Below the pieces are notes generated by a model. It did no database searches. It saw nothing but the letters and a program-made list of their open reading frames with translations, and was not told the DNA's origin. From Actinomycetota bacterium (GTDB lineage Bacteria > Actinomycetota > Actinomycetes > S36-B12), in the NCBI GenBank assembly GCA_016717115.1, contig JADKGE010000008.1, forward strand, positions 124,001-188,000: a DNA stretch of 64,000 bases, given 5' to 3'. Of this stretch, positions 41,116 to 50,637 are shown one piece after another (the stretch's first letter is position 1; each line of letters opens with the position of its first letter). A program made the position numbers and the translations under genes.

Positions 41116-42129
41116 TCATCGGGTTCGCGGACGGGATGGGGCGGTGGAGGCCCGCACGATGAGCTGAGGCTGGAACTGGACGCGCTGGTGCGCATGGGTG
41201 GCGGGATCCTCGCACTCGCCGATGACGAGCTTGGCGGCCGCGTAGCCCAGTTCGTACTTGGGCTGTCGGACGGAGGTCAGCGGTACTGCGGCGCTGGCCG
41301 CGAACTCGATGTCGTCGTACCCGATGACGGAGACGTCGTCCGGCACCTTCAGGCCCGCGCGGTTCAGTGCGCGGATCGCTCCAAGTGCCAGGAGGTCGTT
41401 GGCGCACAGCAGTGCGGTGGCGTCGAGTCCGTTCGCGAGCGCAGAGTCCATGGCGGTGTCGCCCGCGGCCGTGGTCATCTGAGCCGCGGCGATCCGGGTG
41501 ACGTGCACCTTCGCGCTGCGGGCCGCCTTCATGAGTCCCGCCTCCCTGTCGGACACCCGGGGGATGTCGCGCGGACCGGCCAGCCATACCAGCCGCGTGT
41601 GCCCGAGCTCGATCGCGTGCTCGGCGGCCAGGCCGCCGCCGAGGGTGTCGTCGACGGAGGCGCTGCACACATCGTGGCTGATCGCGGCGTTGCCGAGCAG
41701 CGTCACGGCAACGCCGTGCTGCAGCAGGCGGCTCAACGGTTTGAGGCTCTTGCGGACCGGAGCGATGAGGATTCCGCCGACGCGCTGGGACTCGAGCACG
41801 GCGAGGTACCGGTCCTCGCGCTCAGCCTGCTCGTCGGAGTTGCACAGGATCACCACGTACCCGGACTCGAGGGCGGCATCCTCGACCCCCCTCGCGACCT
41901 CCATGAAGTAGGGGTTGGCGATGTCGGGAACGACCAGGCCCAGGACCTTCGCCCGGCCGGCCCGAAGCTGCTGGGCGGCGGCACTCGGGATGAAGCCGAG
42001 ATCGCGAATGGCTTCCTCGACGCGCAGGCGGGTCGAGGTCGCGACGAGGTCGGGGTGGTTGAGGACGTTGGACACGGTGCCGAGCGAGACCGACGCCCGG
42101 GCGGCGACGTCCTTCATGCTCGCTGCCAT
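41116..42129 (-). CDS. LacI-family transcriptional repressor of the rhamnose locus
   Basis: A 337-residue regulator. The helix-turn-helix MKDVAARASVSLGTVSNVLNHPDLVATSTRLRVEEAI and hinge SAAAQQLRAGRA contact DNA, and the rest is a periplasmic-binding-protein-like sugar domain. ATG 42129 is chosen because a GAAGGG ribosome site lies upstream; longer readings to 42324 lack support. A TTGACA-N16-TACGAT promoter (42168-42195) overlaps a LacI-type operator, so the gene is likely autoregulated. By context it should control the rhamnose genes opposite, with a rhamnose-pathway inducer (inference). Confidence 0.87.
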   Translation of the reverse strand: MAASMKDVAARASVSLGTVSNVLNHPDLVATSTRLRVEEAIRDLGFIPSAAAQQLRAGRAKVLGLVVPDIANPYFMEVARGVEDAALESGYVVILCNSDEQAEREDRYLAVLESQRVGGILIAPVRKSLKPLSRLLQHGVAVTLLGNAAISHDVCSASVDDTLGGGLAAEHAIELGHTRLVWLAGPRDIPRVSDREAGLMKAARSAKVHVTRIAAAQMTTAAGDTAMDSALANGLDATALLCANDLLALGAIRALNRAGLKVPDDVSVIGYDDIEFAASAAVPLTSVRQPKYELGYAAAKLVIGECEDPATHAHQRVQFQPQLIVRASTAPSRPRTR

Positions 42130-42167
42130 GAGTCGCCCTTCCCCCGTCGCTGCTTCGGACATCATGG

Positions 42168-42199
42168 ATCGTAGGGGTGAAATGAAACGTGTCAATTTG
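42168..42199 (-). promoter_or_regulatory. lacI promoter with overlapping LacI-type operator
   Basis: Minus-strand TTGACA (42190-42195), 16-nt spacer, TACGAT (42168-42173). TGAAACGTGTCA (42183-42194) is one base off the perfect CG-centred palindrome TGAAACGTTTCA used by LacI-family proteins, inside the AT-rich AAATGAAAC...CAATTT. Confidence 0.65.
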
Positions 42200-42224
42200 G
42201 CGACGGGGGAATCCTGGAATTCGA

Positions 42225-42253
42225 CTGACATGACCCGCACCCCACCGTACTTT
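42225..42253 (+). promoter_or_regulatory. Rhamnose operon promoter
   Basis: CTGACA (42225-42230), 17-nt spacer, TACTTT (42248-42253) on the plus strand, just before the rhaI remnant. ATTGGAAGGGTTCAAT (42267-42282) matches the LacI operator form at 13 of 16 positions and may be a second site, though it also lies in the rhaI remnant. Confidence 0.5.
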
Positions 42254-42261
42254 CGGCGCCA

Positions 42262-42542
42262 GCGTGATTGGAAGGGTTCAATTCGACTGGAGCCCGGCGT
42301 GGCTTCATGCTCACCCAGTGCCACAGCATCGAGCCCAAGACCCCGGTCGGATTCGGTCGATCCTCAACGTGCAGGAGTCGGTGGCCAAGGTGCCCCTCGT
42401 CGACCAGGCGCCCGTTGCTCGCCGAAGAGCGGGTCGAGCGCGGACTCGACCCCGAGCCGATGAGGGCCGACGCGTCGTCCGGATACGCTGAGCGAATCGC
42501 CGCTGAGCGGGTAGGCGGGAGCCAGGCCGGCTGGGCGCCTGA
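42262..42542 (+). pseudogene. rhaI: Remnant of L-rhamnose isomerase (C-terminal fragment)
   Basis: Three frame-switching stretches resemble the C-terminus of actinobacterial L-rhamnose isomerase: EGFNSTGARRGFMLTQCHSIEPKTP (about 42271-42345), GRIRSILNVQESVAKVPLVDQ in the frame one base back (42343-42405), and RPLLAEERVERGLDPEPM...YAERIAAERVGGSQAGW (42411-42535). Roughly 25 residues between VDQ and RPLLAE are missing and the stop is reached only after another one-base slip, at TGA 42540-42542. About 300 codons at the 5' end are absent, since the promoter lies immediately upstream. It sits exactly where rhaI would be in a rhaI-rhaEW-rhaB operon. Family recall is from memory. Confidence 0.7.
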
Positions 42543-42585
42543 CCACGATGACCGCCGACGCATCGAGACAAGGAATCCATTCGAC

Positions 42586-44626
42586 ATGACCGTCCCGACA
42601 CCCGCCGCAGATCTCCTCGGCCGGTCGAACCGCCTCGGCGCCGACCGCCGCAACACCAACTTCGCGGGGGGAAACACCTCGGCGAAGGGCACGGCCATCG
42701 ACCCCGTCACGCAGGAGCCCGTGGAGCTGATGTGGGTGAAGGGGTCGGGAGGAGACCTCGGGACCCTCACCGAGGCCGGCCTGTCGGTGCTGCGGATGGA
42801 CCGGCTGCGTGCGCTCGTCGGCGTGTACCCCGGCGTCGACCGCGAGGACGAGATGGTGCACGCCTTCGACTACTGCCTGCACGGAACCGGCGGGGCCGCT
42901 CCGTCGATCGACACCGCCATGCACGGGTTGGTCGAGTGCGCGCACGTCGACCACCTGCATCCGGACTCGGGTATCGCCCTGGCGACCGCGGCGGACGGTG
43001 AGGCCCTGACGGCGCAGTGCTTCGGCGACCGTGTCGTGTGGGTGCCGTGGCGACGACCGGGCTTCCAGCTCGGACTGGACATCGCGGAGATCCAGCGCGA
43101 GAACCCCCTGGCGATCGGCTGCATCCTGGGCGGGCATGGCATCACGGCCTGGGGTGCGACCAGTGAGGAGTGCGAGAGCAACTCCCTCGAGATCATCCGG
43201 TCCGCCGAGGCGTTCCTCGCCGAGAACGGCACAGGGGAGCCCTTCGGCGAGGTCATCGCGGGGTACGAGCCACTGCCCGACGACGAGCGTCGAGGCCCGT
43301 GCCGCGGCCCTCGCGCCGGTGGTCCGGGGGATCGCGTCGGCGGACCGCCGCATGGTGGGGCACTTCGACGACAGCGCCGTCGTGCTCGACTTCGTCAGCC
43401 GCGAGCGCCATCCGGAACTGGCGGCCCTGGGCACCTCGTGTCCCGACCACTTCCTTCGCACCAAGATCCGTCCGATGGTGCTGGACCTGCCGCCGAGCGC
43501 GCCCATCGACGAGGTGATCGAACGGCTCCACGCGCTCCACGTGGAGTACCGCGAGCACTACGCCGCCTACTACGCGCGATACGCGACGCCGGACAGCCCA
43601 CCGATGAGGGGGGCCGACCCGGCAATCGTCCTGGTGCCCGGTGTGGGCATGTTCTCCTTCGGCGCGAACAAGCAGACCGCGAGAGTGGCGGGCGAGTTCT
43701 ACATCAACGCCATCAACGTCATGCACGGCGCCGAGTCCGTCTCCACGTATGCCCCGATCGACGAGCGCCAGAAGTTCCGCATCGAGTACTGGGTGCTCGA
43801 GGAGGCGAAGCTCCGGCGGCTGCCCAAGCCCAAGCGGCTGGCCACGCGCGTGGCACTGGTCACCGGCGGCGCGAGCGGTATCGGTCGCGCCACCGTGAAG
43901 GCGCTGGTGGCGGAAGGCGCGTGCGTGGTCGTGGCCGACCGCGACCTCGAGGGAGCGGCGGCGCTTGCCGCCGAGCTCGGTGGACCGGACACGGCGGTCG
44001 CGATCGAGGCCGACGTCACGTCGGAGGACGCGATCCGGGCGCTCATGGCGGAGGCGTGCCTCGCCTTCGGGGGAGTCGACCTGGTGGTCAACAACGCCGG
44101 CCTGTCGGTGAGCCGGGCCCTGGTCGACACCACGGTCGAGGACTGGGACATCCAGCACGACGTGATGTCGCGCGGCTCCTTCCTCATCAGTCGCGAGGCG
44201 GCCCGGGTGATGATCGCCCAGCGGATGGGCGGCGACATCGTCTACATCGCCAGCAAGAACGCCATCTTCGCCGGGCCCTCGAACATCGCCTACAGCGCGG
44301 CCAAGGCGGCGCAGGCGCATCAGGTACGGCTGCTCGCAGTCGAGCTCGGCGAGTTCGGTATCCGGGTCAACGGGATCAACCCCGACGGTGTCGTCCAGGG
44401 CTCGGGGCTCTTCGCGAGCGGCTGGGGTGCCAACCGAGCCGCCGTGTACGGCGTCAAGGAGGAGGACCTCGGGCAGTTCTACGCGCAGCGCACCATCCTC
44501 AAGCGCGAGGTCCTGCCGGAGCATGTGGCCAGTGCAGTGGCGGCCCTGGTGTCGGAGGAGTTCTCCCGAACGACGGGCCTCCTCGTTCCGGTCGACTCCG
44601 GCGTCGCCGCCGCCTTCCTCCGCTGA
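42586..44626 (+). pseudogene. rhaEW: Bifunctional rhamnulose-1-phosphate aldolase/lactaldehyde dehydrogenase, frameshifted
   Basis: Two-domain enzyme of about 679 residues. An N-terminal class II aldolase (GGNTSAKGT..., metal-binding HVDHLHPDS, EIIRSAEAFLAENG) is followed by a C-terminal short-chain dehydrogenase (VTGGASGIGRATV, NNAGLS, IASKNAIFAGPSNIAYSAAKAA). In RhaEW-type proteins it cleaves L-rhamnulose 1-phosphate and oxidises lactaldehyde to L-lactate. A +1 insertion near 43290 splits the reading frame: LPDDERR must jump to ARAAALAPVVRGIASADRRM. AAGGA precedes ATG 42586 by 12 nt. The pathway order (rhaI', rhaEW, rhaB, lldD) supports the call. Confidence 0.85.
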
Positions 44627-44633
44627 GGCTGCC

Positions 44634-46062
44634 ATGACGAGGGTGGCCGCTGTCGACATCGGGGCGACCAGCGGCCGCGTCGTGCTCGCCGAGTTCCACA
44701 GCGACGGGCCGCGGCTCACCGAGGTCGCCCGATTCCCCAACACGCTGCGCGAGTCCGCCGGCGAGTGGACGTGGGACATCGAGACCCTGCACCGGTCGAT
44801 GATCGACGGACTTGCCATCGCGGCGGCGGCCGGCGCGGAAGCGTGGGGAGTGGACACATGGGCCGTCGACTACGGCGTGCTTCGCGACGGGCGCCTCGTC
44901 GGCCCGGTGCGCGCCTATCGTGACCCCCGCAACGAGCGGGGTCGGGGCACTCTGCTCGGCGCCTTGCCCTGGCCTGATCTCTACGCGATCACCGGCATCC
45001 AGGACATTCTCATCAACACGGCCTACCAGGTGGCGGCCGACGACCCACAGCGGATCGTCGAGGGCGCCACGTTCCTCCTGGTGCCCGACCTGCTCTCCTA
45101 CTGGGCCACCGGTGTGATGGCGACGGACATCACCAACGCCTCGACCACCGCGATGGTCGACGTGCGCACGCGGCGGTGGTCGTCGACGGTCCTCTCCGCC
45201 CTTGGCGTGCCGGCCTCGTCGTTCCTCGTGCCCGACGATCCAGGGTCGATCCGGGGCACGGCGGTCGATCCCCGGCTCAACGGCCTGCCGCTGATCGGTG
45301 TCGCGACCCACGACACCGCCAGTGCGTTCGTCGGCACGCCCGTCGCCGATCGCGACAGCGCGCTCATTCTGTCGCTCGGCACGTGGGCCCTCATCGGCGC
45401 CGAGGCAACGGGCGTCACCCCCACGGACGAATCCCGGCGCCTCAACGTCACGCACGAACTCGGCGTCGACGGCACCGTTCGCTCCTGCGCAACTGTGCGG
45501 GATGTGGCTGCTCGAGGAGTGTCGCCGCGCCTGGGCGCTGGAGGACGGCGTCGACCCGTCGGTGCCCGACCTGTTGTCCGAGGCCGAGCGGGCACCCGCA
45601 TTCGCCGCCATCCTCGACGTGGATCACCCGGCGCTCGCCCGGCCGGGCCAGTCGCCACGCACGATCGAGCCCCACGTGGTGGGCTCGTGGACGGGAACGA
45701 AGGGTGCCGTCGTGCGCACGATCCTGGAGTCCCTCGTGGCCCGTCTGGCGACCCGCGCCGACGAGATCGAGACGCTGCTCGGCACGCATCGACCCGTCAT
45801 CCACGTCGTCGGCGGCGCGAGCAGGATGGCTCTCGTGATGCAGTGGCTCGCCGACGCAACCGGCAAGCGCGTCGTCGCCGGTCCCGTCGAGGCGACGGCA
45901 CTGGGCAACGCCGTCGTGCAATGGCGCACGAGGGGCGTCGTGGCCGACCTCGCCGACGCCCGCGCGGCCATCGCACGGATGCCCGAGATCCGCACGTTCG
46001 AACCGATCGGGTCCCGTCAGCCATGGCTGGACTTCGCCGCTCGACTGAAGGAGTCACCGTGA
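44634..46062 (+). pseudogene. rhaB: Rhamnulokinase with two -1 deletions
   Basis: FGGY kinase that phosphorylates L-rhamnulose. The N-terminal AAVDIGATSGRVVLAEF loop, GVDTWAVDYGVLR, the second phosphate region LSLGTWALIG and the C-terminal HVVGGASRMALVMQWLADATGKRVVAGPVEATALGNAVVQ are as expected. Two bases are missing about 20 nt apart, near 45481 and 45501. Restoring both joins HELGVDGTVR to LLRNCAGMWLLEECRRAW, the family's conserved continuation. Overlaps lldD by GTGA. As written the product is truncated or fused out of frame. Confidence 0.86.
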
Positions 46063-47270
46063 CCGAGCGCAGGCTGCCCCGACCCAGCGAGATCCTCCCG
46101 CTGATCGGGCGGCGCGACCCGAGCCTGTCGCGCCTGCAGGCCAGGCTGGAGCGGTGCGCGAGCATCGGCGATGTTCGGGCGATGGCCCGTCGACGCGTCC
46201 CGAGATCGGTCTTCGACTACACGGATGGGGCGGCCGGCTCGGAGCAGACCCTCAGTCGGTCGCGCAAGGCCTACGCCCGCGTCGAGTTCACGCCACGCGT
46301 CCTGCGCAACGTCGCCGACGTCGACCCGTCGGTCGTCATGCTGGGTGAGCGCTCTGCCCTGCCGTTCGCGTTCGGCCCCACGGGATTCACCCGGATGATG
46401 CACTATCGGGGTGAGCCGGCCGTCTCCGCCGTCGCGGGCGAGGCTGGCATCCCGTTCGCGCTCTCCACGCTCGGCACGACCTCGGTCGAGGACCTGGCCG
46501 CGGCCACCCCCGGCACGCGGCGATGGTTCCAGCTCTACGTCTCCCGCGACCATGTCTCAGCCGAGGCCCTCGTCCAGCGCGCCGAGCAGTCGGGATACGA
46601 CACTCTCATCCTCACGGTCGACACCGCCGTGGGGGGCATTCGCCTGCGTGACATCCGCAACGGGCTGACGATCCCGCCGCAGCTCAGCGTCAGCACGCTC
46701 GCGCAGATGGCCCTGTACCCGCGCTGGTGGGGCAACCTGCTCACCACGCGACCGCTGGAGTTCGCTTCGCTCACCTCGACGGGCGGCACGGTCGGCGACC
46801 TGCTGACGAAGGTGTTCGACCCGGGCATCGGACCCGACGACATCTCGTGGCTGCGCGGCATCTGGCCGGGCCGCCTGATGCTCAAGGGCGTTCAGTCCGT
46901 GGAGGATGCGGTTCTCGCCGCGGAGCTGGGCGTCGATGCCGTGATCTTGTCGAACCACGGCGGCCGGCAGATCGACAAGGGCAACGTGCCTCTGGAGATC
47001 CTGCCCACGGTGGTCGACGAAGTCGGTGATCGCCTCGAAGTGTACATCGACGGCGGCATCACGAGCAGTCAGGACATCGTCGCGGCCCTGGCGCTCGGTA
47101 CCACGGACACGCTCATCGGCCGGGCCTACCTCTACGGGCTCATGGCGGGTGGTGAGGACGGCGTGCGCCGGGTCGTGAGCATCCTGGACAAGGAGATCCG
47201 CACGACGATGCAGTTGCTCGGGGTGACGTCGGTGTCCGACCTCGACCGCAGCTACGTCCGGCTAAGGTGA
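46059..47270 (+). CDS. lldD: FMN-dependent L-lactate dehydrogenase
   Basis: A 403-residue flavin alpha-hydroxyacid dehydrogenase. RSVFDYTDGAAGSEQTL opens the barrel; FGPTGFTRMMHYRGEPAV, LYVSRD, TVDTAVGGIRLRDIRNG, LKGVQSVEDA and SNHGGRQ with the active-site histidine follow. It oxidises L-lactate to pyruvate at the membrane. GTG 46059 overlaps the stop of rhaB, with GAAGGAG upstream. In this locus it completes rhamnose catabolism, using the L-lactate released by RhaEW; it is the one undamaged enzyme of the operon. Confidence 0.88.
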   Translation: MTERRLPRPSEILPLIGRRDPSLSRLQARLERCASIGDVRAMARRRVPRSVFDYTDGAAGSEQTLSRSRKAYARVEFTPRVLRNVADVDPSVVMLGERSALPFAFGPTGFTRMMHYRGEPAVSAVAGEAGIPFALSTLGTTSVEDLAAATPGTRRWFQLYVSRDHVSAEALVQRAEQSGYDTLILTVDTAVGGIRLRDIRNGLTIPPQLSVSTLAQMALYPRWWGNLLTTRPLEFASLTSTGGTVGDLLTKVFDPGIGPDDISWLRGIWPGRLMLKGVQSVEDAVLAAELGVDAVILSNHGGRQIDKGNVPLEILPTVVDEVGDRLEVYIDGGITSSQDIVAALALGTTDTLIGRAYLYGLMAGGEDGVRRVVSILDKEIRTTMQLLGVTSVSDLDRSYVRLR

Positions 47271-47313
47271 CGACCGGCGAGCGTCGCCGATGGAGCCCTC
47301 GAGGAGGACACGC

Positions 47314-47691
47314 ATGGTGGAAAAGGGATCGCGTCCGTTCGGCGTGACGCTGGTGTTCGTCGTCATCCTGCTCACCGGCGCGTTCATCGTGTTCGCGGGG
47401 TTCATGCGCCTGTTCACCGAGGCGGACAACACCGACGTGCCCCTGGTGGCCGCCCTCGTGACGATCGCGCTCGGCCTGATCTACCTGCTGATCGCGAAGG
47501 GCATCGCCAACGGGAGCCGGATGGCGAGGTTCATCGTGGCCCTGGTCACGGTGCTGTCCGTCGGCAGCGCGATCTGGATGCTCGTCATCGCTCCGGGACT
47601 CTGGCTGACCCTGGTCGTCCAGATCGTGCTCGGCCTCATCGTGCTGGCCCTGCTGTACTCGGCCAGGTCGCGTCAGTTCTTCGGCTCCTGA
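47314..47691 (+). CDS. Small membrane protein
   Basis: A 125-residue protein with four hydrophobic segments (GVTLVFVVILLTGAFIVFAGF, VPLVAALVTIALGLIYLLIA, MARFIVALVTVLSVGSAIWMLVI, LWLTLVVQIVLGLIVLALL). GAGGAGG lies 6 nt before ATG 47314, preferred over the in-frame ATG 47290. A TAAGGT box (47265-47270) precedes. Unknown function; no catalytic motif is visible. Confidence 0.72.
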   Translation: MVEKGSRPFGVTLVFVVILLTGAFIVFAGFMRLFTEADNTDVPLVAALVTIALGLIYLLIAKGIANGSRMARFIVALVTVLSVGSAIWMLVIAPGLWLTLVVQIVLGLIVLALLYSARSRQFFGS

Positions 47692-47704
47692 CGCGGACCA
47701 CGTC

Positions 47705-48361
47705 ATGGCGAAGTTCGAGGGATTCCCCCTGGCCGCGTTCGACTTCTACGACGCCCTCGCCGATAACAACACCCGGCCGTGGTGGAACGAGCACAAGGCC
47801 GACTACACGCGGTTCGTCCGCGAGCCGCTCGTGGATCTCCTTGACGAGCTGCGCGCCGAGTTCGGCGACGACCCGCACGTGTTCCGGCCCTACCGCGACG
47901 CGCGCTTCAGCAAGGACAAGACGCCCATCAAGGACTCCCAGGGCGGCTACATCCCGGTCGAGGATGCGATCGCCTACTACGCCCAGGTGTCGGCATCGGG
48001 CCTGATGGTGGGCGGGGGCTGGTACGCCCCCGAGGGCCAGCAGGTCGCGCGCTACCGGGAGTCCGTCGACGGACCCATCGGCGCCGAGCTCGAGCGAATC
48101 CTGGCCGCCCTGGCCAAGCGATTCGAGATCGACGGGCGGCCCCTCAAGACCCGGCCCAAGGGCTACGAGCTCGACCATCCCCGCATCGACCTGCTGCGCA
48201 ACCGGATGCTCATCGTGAGCCGCTCCTATCCGGTCGAGCCATGGGTCAGCACGCGGAAGGCGTTCACGACGGTGCGCGCCGACTGGCGGGCCATCCGGCC
48301 ACTCATCGAGTGGCTGGCCGACAACGTCGGCCCGGCCGCGCCTCCCGACCGCGGGGAGTAG
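47705..48361 (+). CDS. DUF2461 (TIGR02453) family protein
   Basis: A 218-residue protein with the family core: WWNEHKADYTRFVREPLVDLL, FRPYRDARFSKDKTPIKDSQGGYI, GGGWYAPEGQQVARYRESVD, KTRPKGYELDHPRIDLLRNR. The domain is widespread but of unknown function. It starts 13 nt after the small membrane protein and may be co-transcribed with it. Confidence 0.87.
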   Translation: MAKFEGFPLAAFDFYDALADNNTRPWWNEHKADYTRFVREPLVDLLDELRAEFGDDPHVFRPYRDARFSKDKTPIKDSQGGYIPVEDAIAYYAQVSASGLMVGGGWYAPEGQQVARYRESVDGPIGAELERILAALAKRFEIDGRPLKTRPKGYELDHPRIDLLRNRMLIVSRSYPVEPWVSTRKAFTTVRADWRAIRPLIEWLADNVGPAAPPDRGE

Positions 48362-48375
48362 GCCGCTCGCGGCGG

Positions 48376-49143
48376 TCACCAGCCGAGCAGATCGCGGATC
48401 ACGTAGGTCTCGTCCCGCGGGTACTCGGGCCAGTGGTCGAGGAGCCACTGATCGGCGACGTCGAGGAGCGCCTTCGCCGCCGCCTCGACGGGCAGCGTCA
48501 GTGCGGCGTCGATGTCCGCGCTAAGGACGGGGTCGGCGGTCTCGAAGCGTCGCCAGACGTCGAGCGCGTCCAGCCGGGCGAGCCTGTCCTCCGGCATCAG
48601 GTCGCGGGCCAGGCGCAGCAGGTGGTCGACCGCGTAGGTGCGTACGAACACATTGGCACTGAGCCGTTCTCCGCGACGGGCCCGCCCGTTGGCGATATAC
48701 AGCAGGCTCAGCAGGTTGCGGAACTCGACGAACCGGTCGACCGTGCGCGGAGCCATGCTGCGCCCGCGGACCTGTGCGGCGACGTCCGCGATGCCGCCGC
48801 GGTCGATGGCGACCCGGTAGTGGTTCAGTGCGCAGCCGGCGAACTCGGCCCGGTCGAACGCCGCGAACTCGACCAGCAGGCCGGTTCGGTAGAGGACCTT
48901 CAACCCGTGGGGGGTCTCGCGGAACCAGTAGGCGATGTCCTCGGCCTGAGGCAGCCACGAGAGGTCAGTGCGGTATCCCTCCGGAGTGCCGTCCTCGGTG
49001 ATGAGCAGGAAGTCGTGGTCGGACCACTGATCGCGTCTCTCCGTCTCGGCCGACGATCCGGCGAGCACGAGGCCGACGACATCCGGATCGGCGGAGAGCG
49101 AGCGGACCAGCGCGTCGATGAACGGATCGTCGGTGTCAGGCAC
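48376..49143 (-). CDS. Nucleotidyltransferase-domain protein
   Basis: A 255-residue protein with the pol-beta-type nucleotidyltransferase motif: VLAGSSAETERRDQWSDHDFLLI shows the GS...DxD pattern (the GS, then D and D around HDF). Resembles aminoglycoside- or MNT-like antitoxin-type transferases, but no HEPN partner is adjacent. A C-terminal helical half (DRFVEFRNLLSLLYIANGRARRGE...VDHLLRLARDL) follows. GTG 49143 starts 8 nt after the upstream gene, so an operon is likely. Substrate unknown. Confidence 0.72.
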   Translation of the reverse strand: MPDTDDPFIDALVRSLSADPDVVGLVLAGSSAETERRDQWSDHDFLLITEDGTPEGYRTDLSWLPQAEDIAYWFRETPHGLKVLYRTGLLVEFAAFDRAEFAGCALNHYRVAIDRGGIADVAAQVRGRSMAPRTVDRFVEFRNLLSLLYIANGRARRGERLSANVFVRTYAVDHLLRLARDLMPEDRLARLDALDVWRRFETADPVLSADIDAALTLPVEAAAKALLDVADQWLLDHWPEYPRDETYVIRDLLGW

Positions 49144-49151
49144 GGCGCCGG

Positions 49152-50534
49152 CTACACATAGATGCGTTCTCCGGCCTGCGGAACGATGACGGCAACGTCC
49201 CACTCCTGGCGGATGCGATTGGCGAGGGCATGAGACGCCTCGGGCTCACCGTGGTTGACGAAGACCTGGGTGGGCTTGGTGCGGCTGGACCTCAGCCAGT
49301 CGATCAGCTCGCTGGCATCCGCGTGGACGGAGAACGCCTCGATCTGCACGACCTCGGCACGCACGGCCACGTACTGCCCGTGGATCTTGATCTCGTGGGC
49401 ACCGTCGGCGAGCATGCGTCCCGGGGTGCCGACCGCCTGGTACCCCACCAGTAGCACCGTGTTGTCCCGGTCGGGCAGCAGCGCCTTGAGGTGGTGCGTG
49501 ACGCGTCCGCCGCTGCCCATGCCCGACGCGGAGACGATGATCCTGGCCCCTCCGCGGTCGAGTGCCATCGACTGCTCGGGAGTCGTGGCCTCGTGGACGT
49601 TGGGCAGCCAGATCGCGTCGGCACCCTCTGCCACGGTGGCCGAGTTGATCTCCGGGTCGGCGTCGGCGATCGCCTGCCGGTACACGTGCAGCCCCGCCAG
49701 GGCCATCGGGCTGTCGACGTGGATGGGTGCGACGGGGATGCGCTGCTGGTCCTGCAGGGAGCGCAACGCCTTGAGCAGGACTTCCGTGCGGTCGACGGCG
49801 AAGGCGGGGATCACGACGCTGCCACCGCGTTTCAGCGTTCGGGTGATCGCGGCGGCCATCGCGTCAATCTGCTGCTCGACGTCCTCGTGCTCACGATCGC
49901 CGTAGGTCGACTCCACGACGATGGCGTTCGCGCTGCTCGGGGGAGCCGGTGGACGAAGGAGGGGGTGGTTGCCGCGGCCGAGGTCGCCGCTGAACACCAC
50001 GCAGCGGCCGGTGGCGTCGTCCGTGATGGTCGTGATGGACGAGCCGAGGATGTGACCGCCGGGATCGAGGTGCGCCGTGACGCCGGCGGCTGGATGGAAG
50101 TCGGCGCCGAACTCGACGGGAGCGAGCAGGGCGATGGCCCGCTCGGCGTCCGCGGCGCCGTACAGCGGCCGTGGCTGCGCGTGGCGCGAGAAGCCCTTCT
50201 TCCTGGCGAAGGCGGTGTCCTCCTCCTGCAGCCGGGCGCTGTCGCGCAGGATGATCGGCACCAGCTCGGCCGTGTTGGGAGAGCAGTAGACGGGGCCGGT
50301 GAAGCCCGCTCGCTCGAGGGCGGGGAGGTAGCCGCAGTGATCGAGGTGCGCGTGGCTGAGGATCGTGCTGGCGAGGTCACCGGGCGGCACGGGGAACGGC
50401 TCCCAGTTGTGCGCCCTGATGTCGCGGGGACCCTGGAACAGGCCGCAGTCGAGGAGGAACCGGCCGCCTCCGGCCTCGACGAGCGTCTTCGAACCCGTGA
50501 CGGTGCCGGTGGCACCGATGAAGGTGAGGAACAT
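49152..50534 (-). CDS. MBL-fold metallohydrolase with beta-CASP domain (RNase-like)
   Basis: A 460-residue beta-CASP nuclease. The metallo-beta-lactamase motif SHAHLDHCG and the later FSGDLGRG and SVHAD segments place metal ligands; the beta-CASP insertion includes VESTYGDREHED and the FVNHGEP/H motif at the end. Family members are CPSF73-like or RNase J-like exoribonucleases. ATG 50534 is the start. It lies upstream of the nucleotidyltransferase gene in a probable operon. RNA substrate unknown. Confidence 0.88.
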   Translation of the reverse strand: MFLTFIGATGTVTGSKTLVEAGGGRFLLDCGLFQGPRDIRAHNWEPFPVPPGDLASTILSHAHLDHCGYLPALERAGFTGPVYCSPNTAELVPIILRDSARLQEEDTAFARKKGFSRHAQPRPLYGAADAERAIALLAPVEFGADFHPAAGVTAHLDPGGHILGSSITTITDDATGRCVVFSGDLGRGNHPLLRPPAPPSSANAIVVESTYGDREHEDVEQQIDAMAAAITRTLKRGGSVVIPAFAVDRTEVLLKALRSLQDQQRIPVAPIHVDSPMALAGLHVYRQAIADADPEINSATVAEGADAIWLPNVHEATTPEQSMALDRGGARIIVSASGMGSGGRVTHHLKALLPDRDNTVLLVGYQAVGTPGRMLADGAHEIKIHGQYVAVRAEVVQIEAFSVHADASELIDWLRSSRTKPTQVFVNHGEPEASHALANRIRQEWDVAVIVPQAGERIYV

Positions 50535-50565
50535 GCCTCAGGTGTAGCACGATCGGGCGCAGATC

Positions 50566-50637
50566 CCCCTGCCGAGCGGTGAGTTGTCGGGGTTCCGGAG
50601 GCCTCCGGAACCCCGACAACTCACCGCTCGGCAGGGG
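50566..50637. repeat. 72-bp perfect palindrome, copy 1
   Basis: Arms of 36 nt (50566-50601 and 50602-50637) are exactly complementary with no loop, centred on GGAGG/CCTCC. The arm core GCCGAGCGGTGAGTTGTC is shared with copy 2 (54594-54663) apart from one C/T change. The stop codon of the GGDEF-EAL gene (TGA in GAGCGGTGA) lies inside it. Confidence 0.9.

Noticed and set aside
42267..42282. Second LacI operator ATTGGAAGGGTTCAAT as a firm call
   Set aside because: Matches only 13 of 16 positions and coincides with rhaI-derived coding sequence, so it is only mentioned.
48376..49143. Nucleotidyltransferase as part of a HEPN-MNT toxin-antitoxin system
   Set aside because: No HEPN gene is adjacent; the HEPN-like protein at 55205 belongs to the SOS operon.
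50566..50637. Palindrome as a simple intrinsic terminator
   Set aside because: Zero loop, 36-bp arms and a related copy 4 kb away are better explained as a repeat family, although it may also terminate transcription.
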